A stretch of DNA of 64,000 nt from Macquaria australasica (taxonomy: Eukaryota > Chordata > Actinopteri > Centrarchiformes > Percichthyidae): contig SEMN01000581.1 in assembly GCA_005408345.1 (NCBI GenBank), positions 1 to 64,000 of the forward strand. The letters run 5' to 3'. Positions 23,143 through 32,525 of the stretch are shown in pieces (the stretch's first letter is position 1; each line of letters starts with the position of its first letter). The notes below the pieces were generated by a model. That model ran no database searches. It worked only from the letters and a program-made list of their open reading frames with translations, and was not told the origin of the DNA. The translations under genes and the position numbers were made by a program.

Positions 23143-24500
23143 CACTGCGTGCACAATTATTAGGCAAGTTGTATTCCTGAGGATTAATTTTATTTTTGAA
23201 CAAATACAGTGCTCTCAGTCAATCCAAAATTTACAAATAAACACTTCTGACATTTCAACAAATATTCAGTGACCAATATAGCCACCCTTCTTTTCAAACT
23301 GTCATGAGCCTTCCATTCATGGAGTCTGTTAGTTTCTTGATCTGTTGATGATCAACTTCTCGTGCAGCAGCAACCACAGCCTCCCAAATGCTGTTCAAAG
23401 AGGTGTATTGTCCTCCCTCACTATAAATCTCACGTTTAAGAAGGGCCCACAAGTTCTCAATAGGGTTTAGGTCAGGTGAGGAAGGGGGCCATGTCATTAT
23501 TCTGTCATGTTTAAGGCCTTTGCTGGCTAGCCACGCAGTGGAGTACTTGGATGCATGTGATGGAGCATTGTCCTGCATAAAAATTATGGCCTTCTTGAAT
23601 GATGTAGACTTTTTCCTGTACCACTGCTTGAAGAAAGTATCTTCTCAAAACTGGCAGTAGGTTTGGGAGTTGATTTTAAAGTCCATCTTCAACCCGAAAA
23701 GGTCCAACTAGCTCATCCTTAATAATAGCAGCCCATACCAGTACCCCACCTCCACCTTGCTGGCATCTGACTCGAAGTGGAGCTCTGTGCCCATTAGTGA
23801 TCCAGCCACGGGCCCATCCATCTGGTCCGTCAAGAGTCACTCTCATTTCATCCATCCATAAAACCTTTGAAAAATCTGTCTTCAAATAGCTCTTGGCCCA
23901 GTCTTGACGTTTCAACTTATGAGTCTTGTTCAGTGGTGGTCGTGTTTCAGCCTTCCTTACCTGGGCCATGTCTCTGAGCACCGAACACCTTGTACTTCTG
24001 GACACTCCAGGTAGGTTGCATTTCTGGAATATGGCAGCACTGGAGGTTAATGGGTTCCTGGTAGCTTCACATTTAATTCTTCTCAAGTCTTTAGCAGTTA
24101 ATTTGCGTCTTTTTTTCTCCACACGTTTCTTGCGACCCTGTTGACTATTTGCAACAAAACATTTGATTGTTCGGTGATCACGCCTCAATAGCTTAGCTAC
24201 TTCAAGAGTGCTGCATCCCTCTGAAAGGCATTTTACAATTTTTGGCTTTTCAGAGTCTGTTAAATCTCTTTTTTGGCCTATTTTGTCTGAGGTAAGGAAG
24301 CTGCCTAATAATTATGCACACCTTAATATAGGGTGTTGATCACTTTAGGCCACACCCTCCCTCATTACACAAATACACATCACCTGATAATGCTTAAATC
24401 CAATTAGCATTCAAGTTTATATAGCTTGGAGTTGGAAAATATGCATGAAAATGACGATTAGGTCAAGATACTCACTTGCCTAATAATTGTGCATGCAGTG
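23143..24500 (-). mobile_element. Tc1/mariner element, DD37E type, nested
   Basis: A 1,358-bp element with 27-bp terminal inverted repeats (23143-23169 and 24474-24500) that differ at one position, beginning CACTGC and containing CACAATTATTAGGCAAG. A TA duplication follows the right end (24501-24502); the left flank reads TG, apparently a mutated TA. A second copy of the terminal core (cctaataattatgcac) lies at about 24304-24319, so the transposase-5' end has an extra direct repeat, as in IR/DR-type Tc1 elements. It carries a broken transposase on the minus strand. The insertion target was TA in the right end of the host MITE. Confidence 0.92.
23294..24286 (-). pseudogene. Tc1/mariner transposase (DD37E), broken
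   Basis: About 331 codons, near the usual length of Tc1-like transposases, which cut and paste the element through a DDE-fold nuclease. The N-terminal part has the helix-turn-helix region (E-G-C-S-T-L-E-V-A-K-L-L) and a basic linker. The first catalytic Asp is in W-M-D-E, the second in Q-D-N-A-P-S-H and the Glu in N-P-I-E-N-L-W, with 37 residues between the last two. That spacing differs from classical DD34E. The frame is broken once near 23,677 (one extra base in a T/A run) and there is an in-frame TGA about 12 codons later, so it is inactive. The first part has no in-frame ATG; CTTCCTTACCTCAG just upstream resembles a 3' splice site, suggesting the original start lay in a separate exon. Confidence 0.9.
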
Positions 24501-24511
24501 TATTCTTTTAA

Positions 24512-26399
24512 TATCAGCAGCAAATATAGTAAATCCTCACTACAGCACCAAATGTGTACTAATCCGCTGCTGAAAAATAGTCCCCAACAAATCCTCCTGT
24601 TTAAGTAATATTTGCCAAAAACTACAGTGCCCAGCTGTTTTAGGAAACTAGTGAGACTTTTTAAAAGTAAAAAAGTATATTTTGTATATTTAGTATATTT
24701 AAAGATTTATGTCTTCAATGGGAATAAATGGGCCTGGAACCAGAGACAGGGTTTAGGGAAGTCAGGAAGTATTGAGAGATGGACTAACAAATGATGATGA
24801 GTTTGGTCTTTTCATGAGATTTGTTGACAATAAGAAAACTATAGAACATCAGCCTTATCCTTTTAATTAAAAACATTTTCATTTCACTGACCATCAAGCA
24901 CTTAAATAGGTGAAAAGACAAAAATACATTTAAATGTTTCCATTTGTTCTTTCCCAACTACGGTTCTTTTCCCTCTCTCATCTTCATGTCTATAGCTAAA
25001 CCCCTTCTCTCTATTTCACCCTCACATCTCTTCCCTCGTTTCCTCCCCTAAACCCCCCTACACCAGATTGCAGCTTCATTGCCCCCCCCAGTTCTCACCC
25101 ACTCACTCATACACCCAGCCAACCTCTGGAGCATCATCCAGGGATGTTTTCATCCTCTGCCCAGCTCGGCGCAGTGTCCCCTGGGCAGGGAGAGATGCCA
25201 GAGGTCCTTGAGGCCAAACGCCCACAGATGGATGAGGGTGGTTGTGTATCCCTGTATATTTACTTATCGATGTCTGATTTGGCAGATGTTTCACCTCTCT
25301 ATCATAGCCGTACGCAGTGTTTTAGAGATAGAAATTAGAAAACTGAGCTTGCTAGGGGGTTCGAGGGCATGCCCCCCCAGAGAAATGTTGATGTCCCTGA
25401 TCTAAATATGTTCATTTTAAGACATTTGGAGAGCAAAATTGGATAACAATAGCTTTAAAACATGTCAGTGGGCAGTAGCATAAATAATCTGTCAAACAGT
25501 AATACATGAGAATCAGGTTAAATGTTGCAGTGGAAATACAGAAGAGGCTAAAATGATCATGAAACATCTGAAAATGAATGTTGACAATGTTTAATAAAAG
25601 TGTTCAAGTAAAGGGAAATTCAAATTACAGACACCATCTACTCTTTGTTCTCTCTCAGCCTCTGTATTCACTGCCTTCCTGCCAAAGTTTATTAAAAATT
25701 ATTTAGTAAAATTATATACACCTTCTTTATTTCATCTTTGTGTTTGAGTTTGCATCATTTTGGATGTGAATTATAGAAATGTGTCTCAAACAGTACTATA
25801 TTATTGCACTATACTTATGCTAGGTGTTTGTGTTGTTGAATTGAGTATATAGGTTCCACTGTAATTACCAAACAACATTTATATATTTGTGGTAATTACA
25901 TAGTTTGAATTGGATCAGGTCAGTTTGTGTTGAACAGCACAGGGACATAAAGCTAATTCTAGCCTGGGCACAGTGGACAGTACCTGCTCTTCTCATCTCC
26001 ATCATCTCCATCATCTTCTCTTTCTTTTTCTCTCACTCTCCTCGTCTTGTCCCATACCTCTTCCCTTCCCGAAGCTGAGCTTTTCAGGGTAAGTTGATAT
26101 TTATATGTTACCGGCCTCAGCTAAAATAATCTTGCAATGAAAATAAAAATATATTGGGGTACCTCATTTTAACACGAATTGCAACCCTTTACACAAAGTG
26201 AAGTGAATGAAAAGCATTTCAACTTTTGTTGAACATCAGTCTACAATTGGATGGATGGAATTAACGTTAGCTGGCTAGCTAGATGGTTAAATCATTTATG
26301 TGAAACTAACTAGCCAGTACCATGATGGATGGCCACTGTTTAACATAACACGACTGCACAGGAGCTATTCATCAGACGATGTTCAGCATTGAACTACAA
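24512..26399. other. Non-coding, unassigned
   Basis: ORFs at about 25.08-25.4 kb (up to 108 codons) lack recognisable domains. Around 26,040-26,095 a pyrimidine tract ending in CGAAG is followed 14 bp later by a consensus splice donor (GGTAAGT); see findings. Confidence 0.45.
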
Positions 26400-26574
26400 A
26401 CAGTCTACTAGTAAAGCTCTCTTGTTATCTGTTTGACACGTCGCATGGATTCAGGTGCCTGTCCGGTTTCCAGTGATGGTGATCAGTTTAGCTAATCTTG
26501 GTGTTGTACAATATTTTTGATTTTTAGCCAATTTCACGACTTTCATTATATACAGACTAAAGTAACATTGCCTG

Positions 26575-26656
26575 CGACGAGGATGGGGTTTGAACCCACG
26601 CGTGCAGAGCACAATGAATTAGCAATCCATCGCCTTAACCACTCAGCCACCTCGTC
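26575..26656 (-). tRNA. tRNA-Ser(GCT)
   Basis: An 82-nt tRNA-Ser with long variable arm and anticodon GCT. The acceptor GACGAGG pairs fully with CCTCGTC, discriminator G. The anticodon stem carries a compensated change (ATGGA changed to ATGGAT...ATTCAT with weak pairing), and the T loop reads TTCAAAC instead of TTCGAAT, a B-box change. Divergent from the tRNA-Ala 172 bp to the right. Probably a gene, but the T-loop change may lower transcription. Confidence 0.8.
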
Positions 26657-26828
26657 TCTTCTTAGGTGAGTTCGACAGCAAAAGTCTGATCCAGGTCACT
26701 TTCCTGCGTTGCCTGTGTTTTACAGTAAAAATCAGATTCAGGTTCCATTCCAGGATGTTTACAGAGGCCTGGAAAGTCTGGAAAGGCATGGCCTGGACAG
26801 GAGGGGGAGGGGACATACACTTTGCACA

Positions 26829-26901
26829 GGGGAATTAGCTCAAATGGTAGAGCGCTTGCTTAGCATGCAAGAGATAGCAGGATCCATGCCTGCATTCTCC
26901 A
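26829..26901 (+). tRNA. tRNA-Ala(AGC)
   Basis: A 73-nt tRNA-Ala with acceptor GGGGAAT/ATTCTCC (one G-U), D arm TAGCTCAAATGGTAGAGC, anticodon AGC in CTTGC-TTAGCAT-GCAAG, and a compensated T stem GCAGG/CCTGC. The T loop reads ATCCATG rather than the usual ATCGATG of vertebrate tRNA-Ala(AGC), a change in the B box. No TTTT terminator lies within 20 bp. Confidence 0.82.
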
Positions 26902-27190
26902 GAAAAGTTCAGCATCTTCTTTGTTTGTGATACAGTTTATTAGTAAAATTCTCTAGTTATCTGTATCATGCTTCGCATGGATTCATGCCTGTCTGGTTTC
27001 CTCAAGTTCTTGACATAACCAAAAAACCACTATGTTCAGTGAAGTTTCTGCAGTAACATCCACTTCATCACCCACCCAACCACAAGTAATGAGCTTACCT
27101 TGGCGGTGTACAATTTCCTCGCTGCACCAAAGTAAAGTTATTTTTAGCCAATAATTTCACGACTTTTATTATATACAAATCAGAAAAAAT

Positions 27191-28255
27191 ACAGAGGTCC
27201 GGACCTCGCTGACCTCAATGGTGGGTATGGCTATGCTCTCTATCATTGCTTGATATTCTATTTATCTAAACACTCCTCATCTTGCTGTACTTTTTTTTTT
27301 TTGCTAATATCTGATCTTTTAAGGACTCTTTAATCTGTCTCTCTATCCCCCATTGTTTTCAATAAGTAACTTTGCTTTCTCTTTAAATTGTAAATACATT
27401 TTAGAAAACCGCCTTACTCCACATGAGGTGTGTGTGAGTGTTTTTTTTTTTTTTGTTTTTTTTTACAAAAGCATCTCATATCTTTAGCTGTGGGCACAGC
27501 ACTGTGTATGTGCGTGTCCTTGTTATCAGCATCAGCCTTGATTAGTGGTTAGTGACAGAGACAGGAGTAATTAGCAGTGTTTGTGTTTCAGCACATCAAC
27601 AAAGCGGGCCGAAATACAAACTGAGTTTGATAATTCAAATGAAGCAGAGGTGGAGATAATAGTCCTGGCCTTTAAAAAGTAATGAGTATGGGAGAGCTTT
27701 ACAAGGTACAACAGTTGCACTTATTAGGAGACATTGTGTCTGACAGGGACGCACCACAGCAAGCTGGGAGTGTTTTGTGTGTCAGACCACCGTTGCACAC
27801 ATTTGCCCAGTGGGGGTCAATTAAGTCTCATCTTATCTTGGCCAGACCCACAGCACCTTCTGCACATGGGAGGACAGTTTGGACCGGCCCTGTTGTGGCT
27901 ATGTTGGAGTATAGTCGGTGAGAGGCAAGTGAAAAATCACATACGGATATCCAACGACTTGTGAGCTTGGAATTGTAATGTCTTACTGGGAGGAGTATGT
28001 TCTGAGATAAAAAGCATCAAGATTAGATGTTTCAGCTGGCAAGCTTTTTTAAATACTTTTTTCCCCCTCCAGTTACCTCCAAAAGGCTCAAAACGATACC
28101 AGGTTAGTATAAAGTACCACTGAAAGCTTGCTGATTTATAAATATCGATATGTCAATAAGAAAAGGTCGGATAGAACCTGATAACGCTAATCTTTAAAAT
28201 TAAACCACATGATCCTGGCCTTGTCCTCCTGCTGATGGCAAGTAACATTTTAGAA
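27191..28255. other. Non-coding; contains a 14-bp perfect palindrome
   Basis: GAGGTCCGGACCTC at 27194-27207 is a perfect palindrome. Two T-runs lie at about 27,291-27,301 and 27,441-27,463. Two overlapping ORFs near 27.7-27.96 kb have no domain. Confidence 0.5.
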
Positions 28256-28868
28256 ATTCATCTGCTTAACAGATGGTAGACGTCACTCAGTGATGCTTTA
28301 GGTTTTGTTAGATGTAGTATTAGATGTAATGAATTAAGGTGGCCATCTTTGCCTTGTTCCACTTTAAAGCCCTGAAAAGCTTGTATGACATGGTGGGGGG
28401 ACTTGTGCGTTCCTCAAAGAGAGGACTGAGTTTGTGATGACAGCAGTCCCAGCAGGGTGAGCATCAGTGTTGGTTGTCGGCAAGCTAACATTTGCGATAG
28501 AAGACTCCTCTGGCTTTGGTTGCTCTTCCGAGTCGATTGGCTTAGATTTTGTGGTAAATACAAAATTTGTGAGTGACCTTTTTGACTTATCTGTACACTG
28601 ACTGTAAAACAGAGAGATGAATAATGGCAATTCAGTGCAATCACTGAGTGGGACTAGAAAGTTTGTTTTATGCTGATCTTTGAGTAAAAGTGAGTGAAGT
28701 TTATGATACGGCACCATAATGCTTCAATGGTGATAGCAAGATGTGGCAGTATATCACGAGAACATTTCTGTGGGAGTAAGTGATCTTATTGTTTCAAAGT
28801 GGGTTGCTACAATGGAGCCAGTTATATTGTTGACATGTAAACATGGCAGGCTAAAGTAAACTGCACAG

Positions 28869-28951
28869 CAACAAGGATGGGATTCAAACCCCCACATGCA
28901 GAGCACAATGGAATAACAGTCCATCACCTTAACCACTACAGCCACCTCATC
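28869..28951 (-). pseudogene. tRNA-Ser pseudogene, anticodon now GTT
   Basis: An 83-nt copy of the tRNA-Ser(GCT) with several changes. The anticodon loop reads TGTTATT where intact copies read TGCTAAT, giving GTT at the anticodon. An extra base lies in the D arm (actacagcc on the plus strand), and the acceptor and T stems are mismatched. Best read as a pseudogene. Confidence 0.8.
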
Positions 28952-29080
28952 TGTTACTGCTTGCTTTGTACAGGAAAAGTCCGATCCAGGTCACCTTCCA
29001 GGATGTTTACATAGGCCTGGAAAGTCTGGAAAGGCGTGGCATGAACTGGAGGGGGAGGGACACATTTCATTTGTTGCACT

Positions 29081-29153
29081 GGGCAATTAGCTCAAATGGT
29101 AGAGTGCTCGCTTAGTATACAAGAGCTAGTGTTATTGATGCTTGCATTCTCCA
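29081..29153 (+). pseudogene. tRNA-Ala pseudogene, anticodon now AGT
   Basis: A 73-nt relative of tRNA-Ala(AGC) in which the anticodon loop reads TTAGTAT. The anticodon stem is broken (CTCGC versus ACAAG) and the T stem is unpaired. Divergent partner of the tRNA-Ser pseudogene 129 bp to the left. Confidence 0.8.
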
Positions 29154-29170
29154 AATGACTTTAGTTTTCT

Positions 29171-31983
29171 CTGTGTTTGTGGTCAGAGGAAAAGATGATT
29201 GAGTTGAAGAACAAACCTGTTTTCTGTAATCGGGGAAGAGGATTAGGAAGACCAGCTAGCTTTCTCCTGGACAATGGCAATTTCTTTACCATGTATATAG
29301 GAAACCTGGTTTCTAATTGGCTTTTTTTTCAAGTGTGCATGTGCATGACAAAAGACTGCAGTCAGGGAAAGTAACAGCTGAGCGGCTAGATGAAAGGAGA
29401 GATTATTACACACTGCAATCCGCTAATTCCATCCCAAGTCTGACTAAAACTGAAACTACCATAAAGTAGCCTCAGTGAGTCTAAATAAGTTTGACCACAG
29501 TTGAACCTTTGATTGCTATATTCCAGACACATTTGCGCTGTGAGGAAAAGCTCTGCTCTGTCTGTCTGTCAGCATGATACTGAGCTTCAGAGATGGATGC
29601 ATTTATGCTTGTATAACATCAAGCTACAATGCTTCTTAGACCACCTCCTGAAGGGATTTCAATCTGCTCCAAATGCACATGTACTGACTCGCACTTTTTT
29701 CAGTAAAAGAGACATGAAACCACCAGGTGTAAATGGGGCCTTAGGTTACTGTAAAGTGTTTTTTTCTTCTTTCATGCCAGTATTATGCCCTGGTTACGTG
29801 TTTGTAGGAAGCTCTGACCTATGTGCTGTCCAAGTCCGTCAGAAAGTCAAACTTGAGAGACAAATGACAAATGAACATCAACCTTTAAAGTTGAAGTCAT
29901 GTTCAGCACTGGTGTTATTAGTGCCATTTCTTACCATAACAAAGCACCAATCCAAATACTTGTTTAAAAGGGACGATTAAGTCCATAAATGTGTTTAAAT
30001 CTATAAAAAAAAAATTTTTTCACACCTACATCAACAGCTCATCACCTAATAACTTTTTGTCGACTTTTGTTCTGTCTTTCCAGTGACCATCAATTTCCAG
30101 CCATCTGGATAATACTGGCAGGGATGGTTGACACATATAACCAGGATTCAGGGTAACTATTAGTAGAATCTGGTAATATTTTAGATTTGCTCAGCCTGTA
30201 GAGAGGCTACCACGGATGGACTTCTCCTCATTCTGCTCCATTTAACCATTTAAATAGCACCCAACCAATCCGCTGCTGCTTCTCTCACGCCGCAGCAGTA
30301 AGAGAAGCAGAAATGCTGCATGAGAGAAACTACACCCCCTGACGAGACATGACATTGCTGTGGAACTTCAATTGACAACCTCACCTCAGCACTGTCAGCA
30401 GCTGGCATCTGACGTAGGAAAATGCTGAGGGAAAATCCTCTTATCTGGACTGTGCTGAGGCCAGGAGCAAGGCAGCAGCTGGGATTTGGAAGAGGACTGC
30501 AGCCAGAGGAGGACCGGGACTGTCGCGCAGATGATTGGGCTTACATCCGGTGGACAAAGCAGCCAGCACGGGATGGGAGAGGATACACCCAGAGGCCTCC
30601 AGCAGCCTAGAGGATTTATAAGACAGGAAGGTGGATGGGCTCCAACTTTATGGCCTCCTCCAGCAGCTCTTGATCCACTGGGCCCTCTTCCACGGATGAC
30701 ACTTGATCAATGTCCCCCCTGTGTTGAGGTGCTGCAGTGGGAGGTGGAGGCAGCAGGAGGGCGACAGGAAGGGTTCTGGCTCTGCTGATGGCAGTGGCAG
30801 CAAAAAGCAGCTCTCTTGTCAGAATGTGTCCTTGCTGGCATTCACCAAGAGTGGAAATACACTTGCTGCCCTCACTGTAATGGAGTACTGTTTGATGTCA
30901 GTAATTCAATTTTTACTTAAAGAAGCATTACGTAATCTATGACTTTAATCAACCTCTATCAGCCACCAAGGGAAGGCAGAGGCATTGACAAGAGTCTGGC
31001 ATACATTCCAGTGGTCTATAATTGACACAAATACTAATGTCATATTTTACAATAGGGAACAGCAAGCTATAATTAAAGCAGAGACCTTAAAGGAGAAACA
31101 TCTAGTGAGGAGGTAAGAGCAACATGCAAAATGTCATTATAAAAACTGCTCTGTCAGTTGTTCTTTTCCCATATTAGCATTTTGCCTTGAGAACAATTTA
31201 AGCAAAGTAATAGTTCTGGTATGATAAAAGGACATTGTAGTAATTTCTCTACTACTGACACTGATCAACTGTGTTCTAATAGCTGTTCTCATATGTAAAT
31301 GACACACCCATGGACACAAAAAATGTATAATTTATTACCCTGCACATGGAGAGCAGCTCTTTTTGTAACACCTTCAGGTCAAATATACCAGTAAATGTCA
31401 TGTGGGCTAGCAAACATTAACTCAAAGTGCTCATTTTATCAATGCAATGAAATTATCTTTCTTGTTGATGAACCAGCACATTTTCACACACTTATGTAAT
31501 TAGTTAAAGTCAGTTTGGGCGAACAAGCCAGGATGTAGGAACAGAAAAGGATAGAATTTATGCGAAAGACTCAACAAGCCCTCGAAATTAAACAACAAAA
31601 TATGCCCTGGAGAATGACACATAGAAGCGTTTCTGATCTCTGACTCCCCTATCGACAGTACGGCATTGTTTGTCTTTGCCTTCCAAAACTGTTGCAGATC
31701 ATTGCTACAAAAATAAATCTGTGATCAAGGTTTGTTTGGGTTTAGGCAGGTTTAGTCTACTGGATTATATTTGTGCTTCAAGAAGGATTTATTGAGAATA
31801 AATGTCCTTTTTTTAATGGATGGATGATGATTTTAAGGTCAACTGCAGACTTTGAAAGTAGTCATTACATTTTGAGTTATTAGTGTTATTATTAGAAAAT
31901 AATTAAGAGACAAAAGAATTTTGATTATACTGTGTTTTGAAAAAATGAGTTTAACAGAATTTGTCCAATTTGTTCAATCTTAT
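29171..31983. other. Non-coding, no confident gene
   Basis: ORFs at 29,513-29,980 (155 codons, opening with TTG) and in a somewhat GC-richer patch at 30,422-30,788 (62 and 100 codons in two frames) have no recognisable domains. The GC-richer patch may be an unspliced exon of something, but no splice sites clearly bracket it. Confidence 0.45.
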
Positions 31984-32525
31984 TAGCCATGCTAGCCAAG
32001 TGGCTCTAGGGATGGCAATGTTGGTCTGTCGGTCCACCACTTTAACCCCTTTATAATGACTGTGGTGATCCTTTGACTTGGTTTGGGTTTTCACTTAACC
32101 TGTGAAATATCTCAACATCTACTTGATGGATTGGCACAGAATTTTGTAGACATTTAAGGTTCCTAGACAATGTATTCTACTGACATTGGTGATCCCCTGA
32201 CTTTTTCTCTAGCGCCATTTAGTTTTTTAGTGAAATATCTCAACAACTGATGGATTCCTGCGAAATTTGGTATAGACATTCATGTCCCCCTCAGGATGAA
32301 TTGTAATTTAAGTTTGGTCATCTCCTGACTTTTCCTCTCTCGCCATCATCAGGTCAAATTTTCAATTTGTCTAATATTGTGGTTTATGGCCAAATACCTG
32401 CAAAACTAATGGCATTCCCATCAGCCACATCTGTACTTGTGCTAATTCGCAAATGTTAGCATTTTGCTTAAAGCACCGCTGTTCCTAAGCGCAGCCTCAC
32501 AGAGCCACTAGCATAGCTGTAGACT
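31984..32525 (-). repeat. Dispersed copy of the array sub-block family
   Basis: On the minus strand it contains blocks equivalent to those in the 1-6 kb array (ctgacttttcctct, gcaacaactgatggatt, tgaaatatctcaaca, gacattcatgt). It ends with GCTAA/gttagc motifs and 'agccactagcatagctgt'. It shows the un-amplified form of the family. Confidence 0.75.

Larger units (their letters stand above)
22712..24511. mobile_element. TTAA-flanked MITE, split by a mariner insertion
   Basis: The left end TTAAGGAATAGTTTGACATT reads inverted at the right end as ...GTGTCAAAC[insertion]TATTCTTTTAA. Terminal inverted repeats of about 25-28 bp begin GGAATAGTTTGACA and continue TTTTGGGAAAT. TTAA lies at both ends (22712-22715 and 24508-24511), the target preferred by piggyBac-type elements. 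The interior (gctaagctaagctaactgctgg, gtaacaaaatctacctaccagcacc) matches, from memory, a very common percomorph repeat. The element itself is about 440 bp; the remaining length is the nested transposon starting 15 bp before the MITE's right end. Confidence 0.8.
26400..27190. repeat. Ser/Ala tRNA cassette with repeated flanks
   Basis: The flank left of the tRNA pair (about 26,400-26,570: 'agtaaagctctcttgttatctg', 'cgcatggattcaggtgcctgtccggttt', 'tttcacgactttcattatataca') recurs right of it (about 26,935-27,180), so the tRNA pair lies between two direct copies of one flank. The right flank recurs again at 42,178-42,306. The cassette is one member of the tRNA-Ser/tRNA-Ala repeat family described for 38.6-43.1 and 47.4-48.5 kb. 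Confidence 0.8.
28256..29170. repeat. Decayed Ser/Ala tRNA cassette
   Basis: Shares with the 40-42 kb cassettes the blocks 'gatgctttaggttttgttagatgtagt', 'ggccatctttgccttgttcc', 'aacatttctgtgggag', 'ccagttatattgttgacatgtaaacatggcag' and 'ggatgtttacataggcctggaaagtctggaaaggcgtggc'. Both its tRNAs are degenerate. ORFs of up to 117 codons on the minus strand here have no recognised domain. Confidence 0.75.

Noticed and set aside
29513..29980. 155-codon ORF, one of the two longest in the window
   Set aside because: It opens with TTG, has no recognisable domain or repeat structure, and lies among decayed tRNA cassette DNA; chance length is plausible.
30422..30942. GC-richer patch with overlapping 62-100 codon ORFs
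   Set aside because: Considered as a host exon, but two frames are equally open, no bracketing splice sites or domain were found.
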